Positions 22,393 through 34,053 of a stretch of 64,000 nt of DNA are shown piece after piece (the first letter of the stretch is position 1; every line of letters begins with the position of its first letter). Location: NCBI GenBank assembly GCA_037102815.1, contig BTPP01000010.1, forward strand, positions 124,001-188,000, in the 5' to 3' direction. This DNA is from Neurospora intermedia. Lineage: Eukaryota > Ascomycota > Sordariomycetes > Sordariales > Sordariaceae. A model generated the notes under the pieces. That model was not told the origin of the DNA and did no database searches. It saw only the letters and a program-made list of their open reading frames with translations. The translations under genes and the position numbers were made by a program.

Positions 22393-24687
22393 TCAGGCAA
22401 CCGTCTTGCCACCACAGTCCGGAATCTTGATTCCCTTCTTGAGATTCCTGTCGACGTCCATGAGACCCCAGTGATCCTCCCATTGCTGGTCCTTGGTGTT
22501 GAACCGGATCTTCCATGGCTCGTCAAAGGCCTCGAACCAGAAATACTCAGTTCCGTTGGCGAGGGCCTGGCATACCCAATCGCTCATGAACTGGTTCAAC
22601 TCGGTGATGCCAGCCACCGCACGACCCGGGCAGTTGGTACTTTTGGTATCCGGGTAGCAGTCCGACCCACCCTGTGATGGCCAACCAGTCTCGCTGATGA
22701 TGTTTTTAGACTTATCTGATTTCATAAAGGTGCCAGCATGGTCTTTCCAGAAAGTCGTGGTCCATGCTGCTGCATCCTTGGCGTTGACGCCGCCGAAGAA
22801 AGGGTGAATGTTCGCCATGATGTAATCGCTCACTTTGGCCAGTGATTCATCCCAGTTGTCGCCAAGATCGCTGGTTGCCACTGGTAGCTTCATGCCCCTA
22901 GAGGTGAGGTTCGTACGGACGTCGGAAAGTAGTGTGCTCAGGCTAGCGAGAGTCATTTCCTTGCGGAACAAAATTTCGTTAGCTACAATAAGACCCTTGA
23001 ACCATTTATCGCCATAACTGTCGAGAATTGTCCACATCTGGGAGAGCTGACGATCATTAGTCGTTGTGTTGCCATCCTGCCAGACGCCCAGCCAAATCTT
23101 GATCGTGTTGTCGAGCTTCAGCTGCTTCAGCGCGTGGATGACCATCTCGGTCTGGTTACAATCGGTGCCGTAAAGCCGAACTGTGTTGGTCATCTGTGAC
23201 AGAACCGCGATATCACGAGTGATGTTGTTTTGCGAAGGAGGGTTGTGGATGCAATCCGGGTACTGGGAATTGAGTGGCGTATAATCTATACCCGGAAAGA
23301 CTTTGTGTAGGCCGGGGTTATTCATGAGCGCCTGGATCTCGGAGGAGTTGATGTCGAGATCCCCATTATTTTGCATGTCATCAGCAGCGGAATCGCCCTG
23401 TTTCTTGTCTTCGCCGCCGCGCTTGAGCACAACACCAAATACAATTCCGAGGACAATGGCGGCAGCAACAAGAAGTCCAAGCGTCAGGATGGCCGCTAGC
23501 CTCCACTTCTTGCCCCTACTCCTCGACTTGCCGGTAGAGTTCCACCCAGGCTTTTCAGCTACGAAACCTGGTTTATATGGACTGGCCGCATGTATAGCGT
23601 CGGTCATCTGGACATTGTTTTTGATCGGAGTATAGCCAGAGACATTACCGCTCTCATTACGGCTGGCCAGACCGCCAATGACGCCGCCAGCCGCAGCGGT
23701 GCCAGCAACGGCTCCAGCGCTTTTGTTGCTCCCATTACCGAGGCTGAGGATGCTGTTCCTTTTCGACTTGCGGTGGTAATTGAGCCCGTCATCGTCATCA
23801 TCATCAAGAGCAGCGAGCGGATCGACAACCCCCAGACCTGGTGGCTGAGGACGGCCATAGCTCAGAAAGGGATCGTCTGTGTAGATGCCTGTTGTACCAG
23901 GACCTTGACGTGGGCTTCTGGAGGGACTTGTCTGCCCAGGTGTACCGGCCCCCGGCGCATATTGCGCAGCATTTAATGCCTGCGAACTGCTTTGTAGGCT
24001 AGGGGGCCCGCTGTTTTGCGCATACGGACTGGCATAAGGCATCTGCGCCTGGAAATAGTTCGATGCGTCGCGCGCATTGGGCCCGGGGTTCTGTTGGCTT
24101 TGAAATTGCCCTGGAGTAGGTTGTTGGTCGTATTCTTGTGGGTAAGCGGGGCCGTTAAGTGCGTTGAGTCCGCTCTCCCTCGCAGTCTGGTCAGCGACAG
24201 TCAGCGCAATCCCCGTCACACCACCGGCAGCAGCATTGCTGAAGTCGTCCGCTCCAGGAGTGATGTTGCTGAAGGGCCTAGGTCGTTGGGACTCCGAGTA
24301 GCTAACCTGATCATTGCCCCACGATCTTCCCTCGGCGCGATGAGGAGGCGGCTGGGGAGGGGATATAGGCGACCCTATATCTTGTGGCTCGTAGCTGTTG
24401 GATGCCGTAGCAGCTGGCATGTACGCTCTGAAGTTGCCATCGCCATTACTCCTTTCTGATGATTGTCCTTGACTCTTGCGTCTCTCCATACGAAGTCGCT
24501 CAAAGGCAGAATCCGGATGGGCTCCAGGTCGGGATGCGGACGGCGGACGGAATGAATTTTGGTACTGTTGCTGGGAACGCGAGGGCGGATAGTACTGGTT
24601 TCGTGAATGGTATGGAGATGTTGACGAACCAAGAGGTTCTCGTTCCGCCATTTGGTCGTCGTCAAATGAGTATCTTGACTGTGCCAT
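22393..24687 (-). CDS. GH17 endo-1,3-beta-glucanase, type II membrane protein (BtgC type)
   Basis: One frame; the first true ATG is at 24687 (MAQSRYSFDDDQMAEREPLG), giving 764 residues. Residues 1-395 are a cytosolic low-complexity region rich in Ser, Pro, Gln and Asn with an Asp run. A single membrane anchor follows at about 398-423 (AAILTLGLLVAAAIVLGIVF) next to the basic KSRSRGKKW. The outer part (about 430-764) is the GH17 barrel, with acid Glu571 in 'GLIVANEILF', nucleophile Glu666 in 'IISETGWPS', and 'FEAFDEPWK' near the end. Related fungal proteins act on beta-1,3-glucan at the cell surface in wall remodelling. The topology and both catalytic Glu support that role. The long inside tail with many Ser-Pro may be phosphorylated. 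No intron is required. Confidence 0.93.
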   Translation of the reverse strand: MAQSRYSFDDDQMAEREPLGSSTSPYHSRNQYYPPSRSQQQYQNSFRPPSASRPGAHPDSAFERLRMERRKSQGQSSERSNGDGNFRAYMPAATASNSYEPQDIGSPISPPQPPPHRAEGRSWGNDQVSYSESQRPRPFSNITPGADDFSNAAAGGVTGIALTVADQTARESGLNALNGPAYPQEYDQQPTPGQFQSQQNPGPNARDASNYFQAQMPYASPYAQNSGPPSLQSSSQALNAAQYAPGAGTPGQTSPSRSPRQGPGTTGIYTDDPFLSYGRPQPPGLGVVDPLAALDDDDDDGLNYHRKSKRNSILSLGNGSNKSAGAVAGTAAAGGVIGGLASRNESGNVSGYTPIKNNVQMTDAIHAASPYKPGFVAEKPGWNSTGKSRSRGKKWRLAAILTLGLLVAAAIVLGIVFGVVLKRGGEDKKQGDSAADDMQNNGDLDINSSEIQALMNNPGLHKVFPGIDYTPLNSQYPDCIHNPPSQNNITRDIAVLSQMTNTVRLYGTDCNQTEMVIHALKQLKLDNTIKIWLGVWQDGNTTTNDRQLSQMWTILDSYGDKWFKGLIVANEILFRKEMTLASLSTLLSDVRTNLTSRGMKLPVATSDLGDNWDESLAKVSDYIMANIHPFFGGVNAKDAAAWTTTFWKDHAGTFMKSDKSKNIISETGWPSQGGSDCYPDTKSTNCPGRAVAGITELNQFMSDWVCQALANGTEYFWFEAFDEPWKIRFNTKDQQWEDHWGLMDVDRNLKKGIKIPDCGGKTVA

Positions 24688-25500
24688 TCTCGAATACGAG
24701 GACAAGATGCGAGTGGATGGGAGGGCGCAGGAGTGTACGTGTAGCAACAAGTTCAGACGAGATCATCAATTAGGGGTTCTGTGGTCGACTTGCAGCGTAG
24801 GTCATGAGCGCTCGGGTCCAAACGGCCGCAGATGCAGGTGAGGGGAAAGAAGAATGTCGATTCCCGCGGCGACTGGAACTAGATATGTCTTGGAAATCCA
24901 AGCAAACAAAAGACGATGTTCAACTGTGGTGTACATTGAATAACTTAGCATGAGGACAGACCAAATGAGCAACAGCCGCAAGGAATCGGACAGGAGGCAG
25001 CATACCAGAGACAAAAACAGAAGGGTATTACAAGCGAGGTGTTCCCGGTGTTGTAGTGTCGCAGACTCGTGGGACCGTCCACGCCGGATGCCAGGCGACA
25101 AAACAAACAATGACGCTTTGTCTCGGAACGCCGATAAAAGTGGAAGCGAGTGTAGTGTACCTAGTATTGGGGCATCCGTAGGTAGACAAGCCCCGCAATA
25201 AACGGCTGGTGCCTGGTAGTTTTAGAATCGCTCCAAGAGAAGGCTCATCGAAGTGAATGCTCGAAGATATCAAAATCGAAAGGCTATGCGGTCCTGAGCG
25301 GACGTGTGTGGGCAAAGGATGAGGTTGTCGTCAAGTGTGTGACGCGAGGTGATTTTCCTCGGTTCCCTAACAGTGGCTGGCCAAGGCAGAGCCTGCCCGA
25401 CACTCATTCGGCTGAATCCTAGAATGTGTTTTTGCGGCGGTTGGCGTCCCGTCGCATTGCCATCGCATTGGACCAAAAAGGGCTGGCACACCCGAGACCA
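24688..25500. other. Upstream region of the GH17 gene
   Basis: Presumptive promoter of the GH17 gene, ending at the left target-site copy of the transposon at 25501. Open frames on both strands are short and overlapping. Confidence 0.5.
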
Positions 25501-26344
25501 GAGGCGGGCTATAGACAGACTACCCCCCTTCCCTATATCTAGACTACTTAACCGCTTAGGGTAAGGCTTCTCAGCTTTTATCCGCCGTACAAAAAAAAAG
25601 TTTTGCGACAAGCCAAAGCAGTGCAGAATCCTCAGTCTTCACCCAGGTAGGAAGATGCATTCCGTAGAGGTACAGGAATGTCCCTAGTATCTACAACCCC
25701 CTCCTTCTGCAAGAACGCCGTTATATGCAAGAAATTTCCCGCCCGAATTGTTTTCCCATATTAAAGCTGCAAACTACAAATTGCAAGGCCCCAAAGCCAG
25801 ATTTGCAGGTACAGGGGTGTCTTTTTGCTGGGACAGAACATCTTTGACCCCTGGACCAGGCGGCTTACTCCACTTTTTGGAGAGCCAGCTCGCAATTCTA
25901 TTAGACAACGGCTTCAAAAGGGTCTGTGCGCTCACCCCCCCTTCTGCAAGATCCCCATTAAATGCAAGAGAATTGGCTGCCCGGATTCCTTGTAGATACT
26001 AGGGACATTCCTGTAGTAATCTACATTGAAGTTTTCGCTTGGTTGAGATCTGAGCTTTTCCGGACTCATTTTTTTCTTTCCTTTTTTTTTCTCATTTTTT
26101 TCCGGGGGAGTGCATTCGGTGAAAGTGCATCGCCCTGACCACTGCAGAATGACAAGAGCAGTAATTAATTATTTCTTGGAGGAATTTGCAAAAATGAGCA
26201 GTCGTGTGCTAACAGACTTCCACTTCATTTTCACAGTGGAATGTTAGTGATTGGAAAGATTGGTCAAATTCCTCAGAGCCATGCCCTAAGCGGTTAAGTA
26301 GTCTAGATATAGGAGATGGGGGTAGTCTGTCTATAGCCCGGCTC
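25501..26344. mobile_element. Non-autonomous DNA transposon with about 60-bp inverted ends and 9-bp target duplication (Mutator-like)
   Basis: Left arm 25501-25561 and right arm 26284-26344 are inverted copies differing at only a few bases (near 25503 and 25529-25533), starting GAGGCGGGCTATAGACAG. The 9-mer CCGAGACCA lies directly outside both ends, at 25492-25500 and 26345-26353, as a target-site duplication. Long inverted ends plus a 9-bp duplication are the hallmarks of Mutator-like elements. The 844-base body has no transposase frame, so the copy is non-autonomous. It contains a second smaller element. Family placement is inferred from structure only. Confidence 0.8.
25673..26013. mobile_element. 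Nested MITE flanked by TA (Tc1/mariner-like structure)
   Basis: Perfect 23-bp inverted ends (CAGGAATGTCCCTAGTATCT + ACA on the left, its complement on the right, 25991-26013) border a 341-base element inside the larger transposon. TA lies on both sides (25671-25672 and 26014-26015), as expected for Tc1/mariner insertions. Just inside, two diverged direct copies of a segment containing CTTCTGCAAGA...ATGCAAGA are found at about 25697-25749 and 25934-25987. No coding capacity is seen. Confidence 0.72.
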
Positions 26345-26812
26345 CCGAGACCAAGTGCAGCTGGAGGGTGGGATGGTGGACGGGATCAGTGGACTGTCGT
26401 CCTGCGCCGGGATGTGATGCCCCTGGCTGGACCTGATGGCTGGATGGCTGCTGGGGCTGGAGTGTGGATGCGCGGAGAAGCGGGTGGTGGTTGGTGGCTA
26501 CCTACCTGGTGGAGCCTGTCACCCCGCCCCAGTAGTGTAGTTCCAGCGGTTCCCAGCGACCGGGATTCAGCCAGCGCTGACGGCGGGGACTTGCGTGGAG
26601 GGCGGGGAGAGGCGTGTCTCAATATGCTTTTACACTAGAGGTACTTCTAGCATGGTGGTCCTGAGATGTTAGGGGTCCATGGAACATGGGTAGAGCTATG
26701 CGTTTCAATCGTAAACATTTACACGCGCAAGATACAAAAGATATTGCTAACCTTCAACACATGATGATTATTTCACTAGAGAAAACAATTTAGAAAAAGG
26801 AAGAAAGAAAAA

Positions 26813-26818
26813 GAGAAA

Positions 26819-26867
<49 letters not shown>

Positions 26868-26880
26868 AAGAGAGAGAAAG
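26813..26880. repeat. Poly-purine (A)n(GA)n microsatellite
   Basis: An A-rich run passes into interrupted GA repeats (AGAGAGAG with AAAG interruptions). Purely compositional. Confidence 0.9.
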
Positions 26881-29384
26881 CGCACCCTCTGGTGTTTTTC
26901 GAGGCTAAATTTCTTCTTTCTTCTCTTTAGGGGGGCCGGTATCTACTGCATACACAGTAGTAGGTCCAGAGAAATGCCCCTGATTAGAGCGTCTCATGCA
27001 CAGTGCTCAATATCTCTTTCCATTTCCACACCCGTCACTACTAGGGACGGGCAGTAGTGTGTGCAAAGATTCCTACATGCACAGACTTTGATCCAATATC
27101 TCACCCAAAAAAGACCCATTCTATGAATGCTGAGCTGCGAAGAGGACGGAGTATTCCAACCAGACTTTTGAGATTCGCGACCTTGGAGGTGCACGGACAT
27201 TGTCTGGACCTGGCACCCTGGATACCGAGTCCCCTTCTTACACAGTATGTACGTAGTAATACATCTGCTTCCAGATAATGCACCTTTTCCCTGGTAATGC
27301 ACATGTTACTTGGTGAGCATCTTTCTGTACCTCGGTGACGGATGCACCTTCTTCTTAGTAATGCATTTTTTTTTCCTTTGACAAGGCCGTACTTTGTCCA
27401 TAGCCATTGCAAACCACCATCCCACGATCGGACAAACAGTACTTGCCTCCAATAATCAAGATATAACGAACAAAACTTCGCATTAGGGGACTATACCGCC
27501 AAAGTTCACATCTTTATCTTTAACACCCTGTCAACAGGCAATCGGCCCACACATGGTGTTCAGTAGGCTGTCTCGCTGCAACCGAAAGACACGCCCCCAA
27601 TCCAAGGAAGGAAGGTGGAGGGAAAATCGAAGAAAATCCTTCTCGTTCGGCGCCCAAGGACCGCAAAGCCTCGACATCAAGGGTTTCAGAGAGAAATGTC
27701 AGAAACATTTTTGCATTGGGGAGTCAGGCCGCTCCTTCATAATTGCATATGCTGCGTATATGGGTCCCTCAGACCGACGTAGGCATTGAATTGACCAAAG
27801 GTGCCATTGTGATAAGCATTGACCAGTGGAAGTGTCAAGAGTTCCTTACGACGTCCAATAGGGCATTGTCTTCGGACAGTGGGGGGCACAGTCAAAACCT
27901 GGAAGTGGCTACAATGCACCAGCAACTACGAATTGGGGGTGTCTTTTGTGGTTACGCTCGGGAGGCTGAGGTTCAGTTGGTCGTAGAGGAAGATCAGCTC
28001 AATCACCACTCGGTGGTTGGCTGAAGCTACTTAGACTAGCACAAGCTAAAAATATTACCTTGCGGACGAACACAGAACGCAACGCCAGCCATCCTCTTTG
28101 TTAATGGTACAGAGGTTGGGGGCGGCGGATAAAGGCAACCGGATGAAAAGCTTCGAATGCCGGACAGCGGGGTGTATTGAGAACATATGATACCTTACCT
28201 CTACCTATCTATGTACATACCTAAGGTAGGTACAGACAGGTAAGGTGGAAGGATCCGACATGACTACCTCTACCTGAAGATATTTCCCCTGCCGGTATTG
28301 CTTGATGATGGATGAGGTCGGGCCCCTGGAGGGCTTCTGACCGCCCGACGCCCGGCCCTCTGCAAAAAAGTGCCCCGCCATTACATCATGGCAGGTGGCC
28401 GCTGCAAAGAAGGAGCAGGAAAGGAAAACCGCATGGATTGAAGCCTTCTCGCGGTCCACAACCCGCGCAGCACTGGTCCAGAACTGACGATCAACACCTT
28501 AGGAGACGATATTGTGTTGTTGACAACAGAATTCAAATAAAGCCACCTTGCAGTGTCGATGGAATGCCGCCCAACGTTCAACGGCGCAGCCCGAGCGCGA
28601 ACTTGGATGAACGCCCAACAGGGCATGTGCACCCACATTTGCAAGACAGCGGCTGAGGTGGAATGCAGGAACCCCACAGTGCATCGCATGTGCGAACCGC
28701 CTCCCGTGCTCCTTCCCTAGCGCTGGACCTCCCGCCCGTAGAACGGGCTATTGCACCCCACCGATCCAAGACCGCCGGTTATTTCGACTGCATGCGGCGA
28801 CACCTCAACAACATCACCATCAACACCAACCTACCATGACTTGCAGCGTCTTAGATATATGCTTGGACCATACCTAGCGACAGGAGTTACAGTTCCTTAC
28901 ATACTATATGACTGCTCCCGAATCTGTGCATTATGTCAGCAGTTTTGACCGTCAAAAGTCAAATGTCCCACCTTGACAGCGGTTGCATACCTGTCGTAGC
29001 AACTGATAGCCCGAATACGAGACGATGACAGCAAGTATTAAAGAGATGTAAGAGGCCACTGCTTTAATGTCAGCATAGTCATGACGCAAGTAGTCAAAGT
29101 ACATGTATATACTGATCTGGTCAAATTGGGGAAACCAGAGGCACGTCGTGGCAACCGGATATCGGCTGACAGCGTGGCTCTACCGGGCATGGCTTGATGA
29201 GATGCTCTTCAACACCTACCAACCGTGCCAAGACATGGCGATGTCTCCTGTCTTCACCGATCTGACTTTCCGTACCAGCGAGTCGAGATTCCACGTATCA
29301 CGAAGTCCAGCTGTTGTACGGGATAGGAGGATACAAGACTGGGGCATTCATCTAGACCGCTCCAAACAACCATACACGACTTGG

Positions 29385-29415
29385 ATGATGTCAACGACCG
29401 TAAGGTTGACATCAT
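29385..29415. repeat. Perfect 11-bp inverted repeat (hairpin)
   Basis: ATGATGTCAAC, a 9-base loop, then GTTGACATCAT. It lies about 205 bases upstream of the conserved hypothetical start at 29620 and could be a dimeric binding site or a chance palindrome. Confidence 0.7.
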
Positions 29416-29619
29416 GACTACAGCTATCCTTTTACACCACAACGGACTACATCAACGTCTAGAACCTATTTGAGCTCACGTGGACCGCTTTGTGCTCGTC
29501 CACCAAGAAAACGTCAACAACAAACAATAAAAATAATTCAATCACCACCTGTAAACCCACCACAACCCACCCTCACCACCCAAATCCACAAGTACCAAGT
29601 CACAAAGAAATCGTTCACC

Positions 29620-30267
29620 ATGTCTGCCAACCCCGATTCCGTTACCAACCAGGGCCAGTTCCACGCCAAGGTCCCTCCTTCTAAGCCCATGACCAACTCT
29701 GGCGTAAGTATCAGTTCAAACACACTCTTTCTGCCGGTTTCAGGATGCCTGACCCACGCCGCCCATCAGCATCAACCCGGCCACCATGTAGGCAACGAAC
29801 GCGCGCCCGAGTTCCACGCAAAGACCTTCCCACCCGGCACCGCGCCGGAGGAGCACACTTATCTTCCGAACCCAATTCACGAGATCCCCGGCCAGGCTCT
29901 CAACCCGGACGTCGACCCGTCTTCACGCACTGATCCGCTCGACGCCTACCGTGGTCCCACCACCCAGGACCTCTATAACCGGGCCACATGGAGCCAGCCG
30001 ATGCAGGGTCAGACGAGCAGGGAGCTGCACGGCATGCATCCCGGTAAGCGCAAGAAGGAGCACTCCGGGCTCGAGGGTGTAGGCGCCACCGACCCGCATG
30101 CCCCGACCGTCGAGCACAAGGTCCGCGAGATTGTCGCCGATAAGCCTCCGCCTATCGAGAGGGGTATCAGGCATGTAATTGGTCCTGCGCCGGAGGGCGC
30201 CGAGTACGACCTGCCGGAGCCGGCGGACACAGTTGCTAAGGAGAACAAACCTAAGAGGCATCATTGA
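29620..30267 (+). CDS. Conserved fungal hypothetical protein, His/Pro-rich
   Basis: Exon 1 is 29620-29703 (28 codons); exon 2 is 29770-30267. The 66-base intron has GTAAGT, a CTGAC branch site and a CATCAG acceptor, phase 0. Ignoring it would keep an open frame but add unrelated residues. The 193-residue product contains 'NQGQFHAKVPPSKPMTNSG', 'APEFHAKTFPPGTAPEEHTY', 'EIPGQALNPD', 'QTSRELHGMHPGKRKKEHSG' and 'LEGVGAT'. From memory, this order is conserved in short hydrophilic proteins of many ascomycetes with no known function. It is predicted to be soluble and largely disordered, with no signal peptide or membrane segment. A C/A-rich leader (29510-29610) precedes the ATG, as in strongly expressed fungal genes. 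Confidence 0.82.
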   Translation: MSANPDSVTNQGQFHAKVPPSKPMTNSGVSISSNTLFLPVSGCLTHAAHQHQPGHHVGNERAPEFHAKTFPPGTAPEEHTYLPNPIHEIPGQALNPDVDPSSRTDPLDAYRGPTTQDLYNRATWSQPMQGQTSRELHGMHPGKRKKEHSGLEGVGATDPHAPTVEHKVREIVADKPPPIERGIRHVIGPAPEGAEYDLPEPADTVAKENKPKRHH

Positions 30268-31779
30268 AGAGGTTGCATGCTAATTGATGCAAGGAAGTTG
30301 TGAGGTTGTACGATATGGTGTTGGAGGAGTGTCAGGATCTGTACCCTGTATTAACATTGTTATAAACATGAACTGGCTTATTCACTGATTGAAGAACAAG
30401 TGAGATGTGATCGTCTTGGTGTTTCTTCTCTTCGACTACACGATATGGCACGCTGTATGTCAGCTTATTGATAAACCACTCAGACAGAATTCCGGATCGT
30501 GACCTTGTGGTGTGTGTATACATACTGTGGCAGACCCAATCCCATCCCATCCAGCAGCAGATGTGACCAAGAACCCAAGTCATGGACCTGCATACTATCC
30601 TCTAGTAGTTCTCAACTAGGTAGAGACCGTCCCTGTTCTCACATTCGGAGTCCTGACTGGATTTCAGTGTCCAAAGACTCCCATATTGATCCAACCAAAT
30701 CACTTTGACAGTAGCCAACCAAAACGAATCGCCAACAGGTAATATTTAGTTCCCATCCCCATTCATGATTTTGGTGCTGCCCCACGTGGCAGACACGTAC
30801 GTATGCTCAATACGACTGACCAACAGTCGCATCCTGCCTGATCATACGTGGAGGTCGAAAAGTACCCCTAGGAGCAGTAGCCGTGACACTCTCCAGTCCC
30901 CCTTCCCCGCTCGCACCACGCCTGCCGTGTTCTGTGTGGCCGACAGGTCTGATTTCCTTGCACCTCCTGCAGAAGGCGGACTCGGGCTCTTCTAATGTTG
31001 AGTGGGGCATATCTTCTTCTTCCGTTTTCGTCGTCGTCGTCGTCGTCGTTTTCCTACTCTGTTCATAGCAATGAATCTTGGTGGTATCCGTACTCCGTTA
31101 CTTGGTGAGGTGATGTGCGTCGTCCAAGGCGCGCTTCGAACTCGATACTGCGGTGGTTCTCTTTGGATCCGGCCAAGAGGAAAGCTCTGGAAAGTGCCGT
31201 TCGACAACTGTTGCGTGTCGACGGTTGAGAATAAAGTTCCGAATGTGGATTTCCACGATTGTTCGAGAGACGTTTAGTCTAGCTGCCCTCGTTGTGAGAT
31301 GTGGTGAGGAGATGATAGGCAGTTATACGTGAAGACCGGTACTTGAGCATTATTCCAGTGTATGCTGAGTGATCATCTCGTCATGATGAAGTTTGTTGGT
31401 CCGTAGCCGCCCGAAACTGATCTCGAGGTTGATCGCGACAGCTGTTGCATCAACGAAGCTGCTGTATCGACGCGCCGTGGCTGATGAGAAACTCGGTCAT
31501 AACGAAGTGTTGAGCTTGTATGAAAAGCTGGCGAGAATAAGCGCGGGAATGCAGCGGAAGAATGCTTTAGCGCGTTGGTTTGAACGACCCCGAAGTGGAT
31601 GATCCAGCTCCTTTGTCCGACAACATCAATTGTGTAATACTTCGAGGGGAAGGCTGTTCACACAAAGAAGGCGAACTTTGTAAAAACAAAAAAAAATAAT
31701 CAGAAGGAAATCGATGTACTAGGGCGAGAGCAGCAAAAGAGAGGGCCAAAAAAAAAACCGATAAAATTGAAAAACGAAA
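30268..31779. other. Intergenic region, no supported gene
   Basis: Trailer of the upstream gene and mixed sequence with a CGTCGTCGTC repeat at about 31030-31050. A frame ending at 31602 (with 'LSLYEKLARISAGMQRKNAL') looks helical but has no ATG, so it is noted and not called. Confidence 0.45.
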
Positions 31780-31850
31780 TGCGCCAGCCGCGAATCGAAC
31801 GCGGGGCCCATCGATGGCAACGATGGATTTTACCACTAAACCACTGGCGC
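31780..31850 (-). tRNA. tRNA-Gly (anticodon GCC)
   Basis: Minus strand, 71 bases, no intron. The acceptor stem GCGCCAG pairs with CTGGCGC, discriminator A. The D-arm has TGGTTTAGTGGTAAAA, the anticodon loop TTGCCAT gives GCC, and the T-loop is TTCGATT in stem CCGCG/CGCGG. A T-rich stretch lies downstream (about 31770-31740 on the minus strand) for Pol III termination. Confidence 0.97.
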
Positions 31851-34053
31851 TTAGATGATAGATGGATGATGTACCAAAATTTGGGTACTATATTTGTACA
31901 GAAAGCGTGCGGGCTCGCAATGCCCTCGATCATGTATCAACGAACTGAGATCTGTGATCCTATGATACAAGAACTATTAGTCTACAGGCTTGCCTTTATC
32001 GAGGCCCAAGCTTGTCATGATCTTTACTTGACACACTTGACGGCGAGTAGATTTCTGACCAGTGAGGGCCGATAAAGGGACAACAGTGGATATTGTTGAG
32101 TGACAACCAGCCTCCGTAGGCAGACAAAGCCATCGATACGGCAACCACGTTAAAAATTACTCTTTATATCCAATGACAGCGTGGGCCTCTTAGATCGAAC
32201 TCTCATTGCCCGCCGAGTGACATAGGCTATGTCCAACTCGAGTAATGTATCCAGCTCCTCGTACAGAAGCTTGGTGTATATCCAAAAGGCCGAAGTTCAG
32301 TCATCTCCTCTACCCGCTTCTTCATCTAGGAAGCCTCAAAGGGAGGCAATGGGTGAAAGAAATCGGCCACAATAGATGACTTTCGCAGAGTTGCAAAGGC
32401 TCAACGCAGACTCTGGGTTCTATCCGTTGAGTCTGGGTCAGTCGGCCTTTGGCATGTCGTGTCGTTCCACATCTCCAAATCGGGCGCCTGCCGTTTACCA
32501 ACACCTGCCAACTGCGGCCTACTCAAATGCTTTGAGACCCGATAAAGAGGAGGTTCCGCTGGAACGGTTTTCCGTCAACGGTATTCTGGGAAGCATGCGC
32601 CGGTTATGACAGACTCTCCTACGGCCTCAAGATCGGGTTGACGATGGGAACTTGACATGGCCAAGACGGCCCTATTATGGCAGCCGATTGGAATTTACTC
32701 CTGCCTGGATGTGCCGCGGTGTCAGATAGAGACTTTTCAGTTGTTTGAGGGTTGCTCCTAGCACTGTGGTCCTTTCCGACGTCCAGTATCAAGATCAAGA
32801 GTTCTGGCATCCGATACCGAAGCCTCATCAGCATCATGAAGCGTTCTCCATGAAGCCATGCTACCTAGAGGTATGCCAGAAGCGTTGGTTGGCCAAGGGA
32901 AACTGATGAAAGTCGTCAAATCAGGTATCGATGACAGGCGGCAGCGCCAACAATGCCAAGAACCCCACTCCGCTCATCTTACGCGCGTCCCCCACTGCCC
33001 CCATGCCGGCATCCCGCATCCGCTGTAAGTTCCCTGTCAGTACCGCTGAAAAGAAGGGACAGCCGATGACTGGGTCTCGATAATTCTTCACTTTGTCGTT
33101 GGTTTTGCTTTCCAAGGAAATCATCGTTTTTTCGGAATGATGTTGGTAGGAAACTGAAGTTAACCTCTTTACTCACGGCAACGGCTACAGCCCATGTCTT
33201 GTGGGACTTGTGACCGCACATACACTACCAGAACTAAGGGCAAGGTACCTCTATGTTGTGCCAGTATAAATATGTCCCTGGATTGACCGGCAAGAGCCGC
33301 CGTCAGTTGTACAGCGTGGGACTTCGTCAACAGAATGCGAAGGAATAAACAACAGGATGGCCCCGTCGGCAATGCGGCATTCCAGACATGAAGGATTGCA
33401 TGTTTCTGCCTGTTTACCTTCTCACTGGGCAGTGGGTGCACATGGCGACATATCTTGGCGACAGCGAGAACTGAAGGAGGTAAATAGAAAGTGAGAAATC
33501 ATATAAAAGGATGCACATTGGGACAGCCAAGTTGGCGCAAGGGTTCACGGCGCAGCTACTATTTCCACTTGCCCAGCCTGCACGTAACCTCTGCGCGAAT
33601 AACAAAGGTCGTCATCCCGTTGCTGTCCACTGTTGAATAAGCGTTGTTCTCCTTGGCTATCGTCAGGATAGCATGACAGCTTCTGACAGCTACATCTGGA
33701 CCTCCAGTGTACTGCGTAGATCCGAGCAACCTCCCGCTTCCCGTCACCACCGCTTGGCCATGAAGCAGCCCACCCTAAATCCACTCATGCCAAGACCCTT
33801 GATATGGAGAGCCAAGTGGAAATGACGATCTCAGCTTGCTCTGGGACGGACAAGGTTGACCAGGGATAGGGATGTACAATGACTTCTTCAACAACCGCCT
33901 TTCTCGGAATTCTCCATCTTTTTCTGTAGCCGTACAGTAGCTCCTCCTTTCCGGATCCGAATCCGCCGTCTCTTGTCCTTGACCTGTCCCTTGAGACTCT
34001 TCTCGTCGCAACATGATGAAGAGTCGGGTCAGCGCCTGTGCCATTCTTCCGCC
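31851..34053. other. Intergenic region upstream of the GT34 gene
   Basis: About 2.2 kb of mixed sequence with only short overlapping frames. The segment just before 34054 is the presumptive leader of the glycosyltransferase; an upstream in-frame stretch (from about 33973) has no ATG and is not used. Confidence 0.45.

Larger units (their letters stand above)
26354..29619. other. Gene-poor region between transposon and conserved hypothetical gene
   Basis: About 3.3 kb without a supported gene. It holds a GA-rich microsatellite, CCTACCT/AGGTAGG motifs (near 26500 and 28195-28245) and a perfect 11-bp hairpin at 29385-29415. A minus-strand frame at 28459-28205 starts with a short hydrophobic stretch that could mimic a signal peptide, but it lacks further support. 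Confidence 0.45.

Noticed and set aside
28205-28459. Minus-strand frame with a signal-peptide-like start
   Set aside because: Only the hydrophobic start is suggestive; no cysteine pattern, domain or splice support.
31393-31602. Helical plus-strand frame ending at 31602
   Set aside because: It begins at TTG, no ATG or acceptor gives a sensible start, and no domain is seen.
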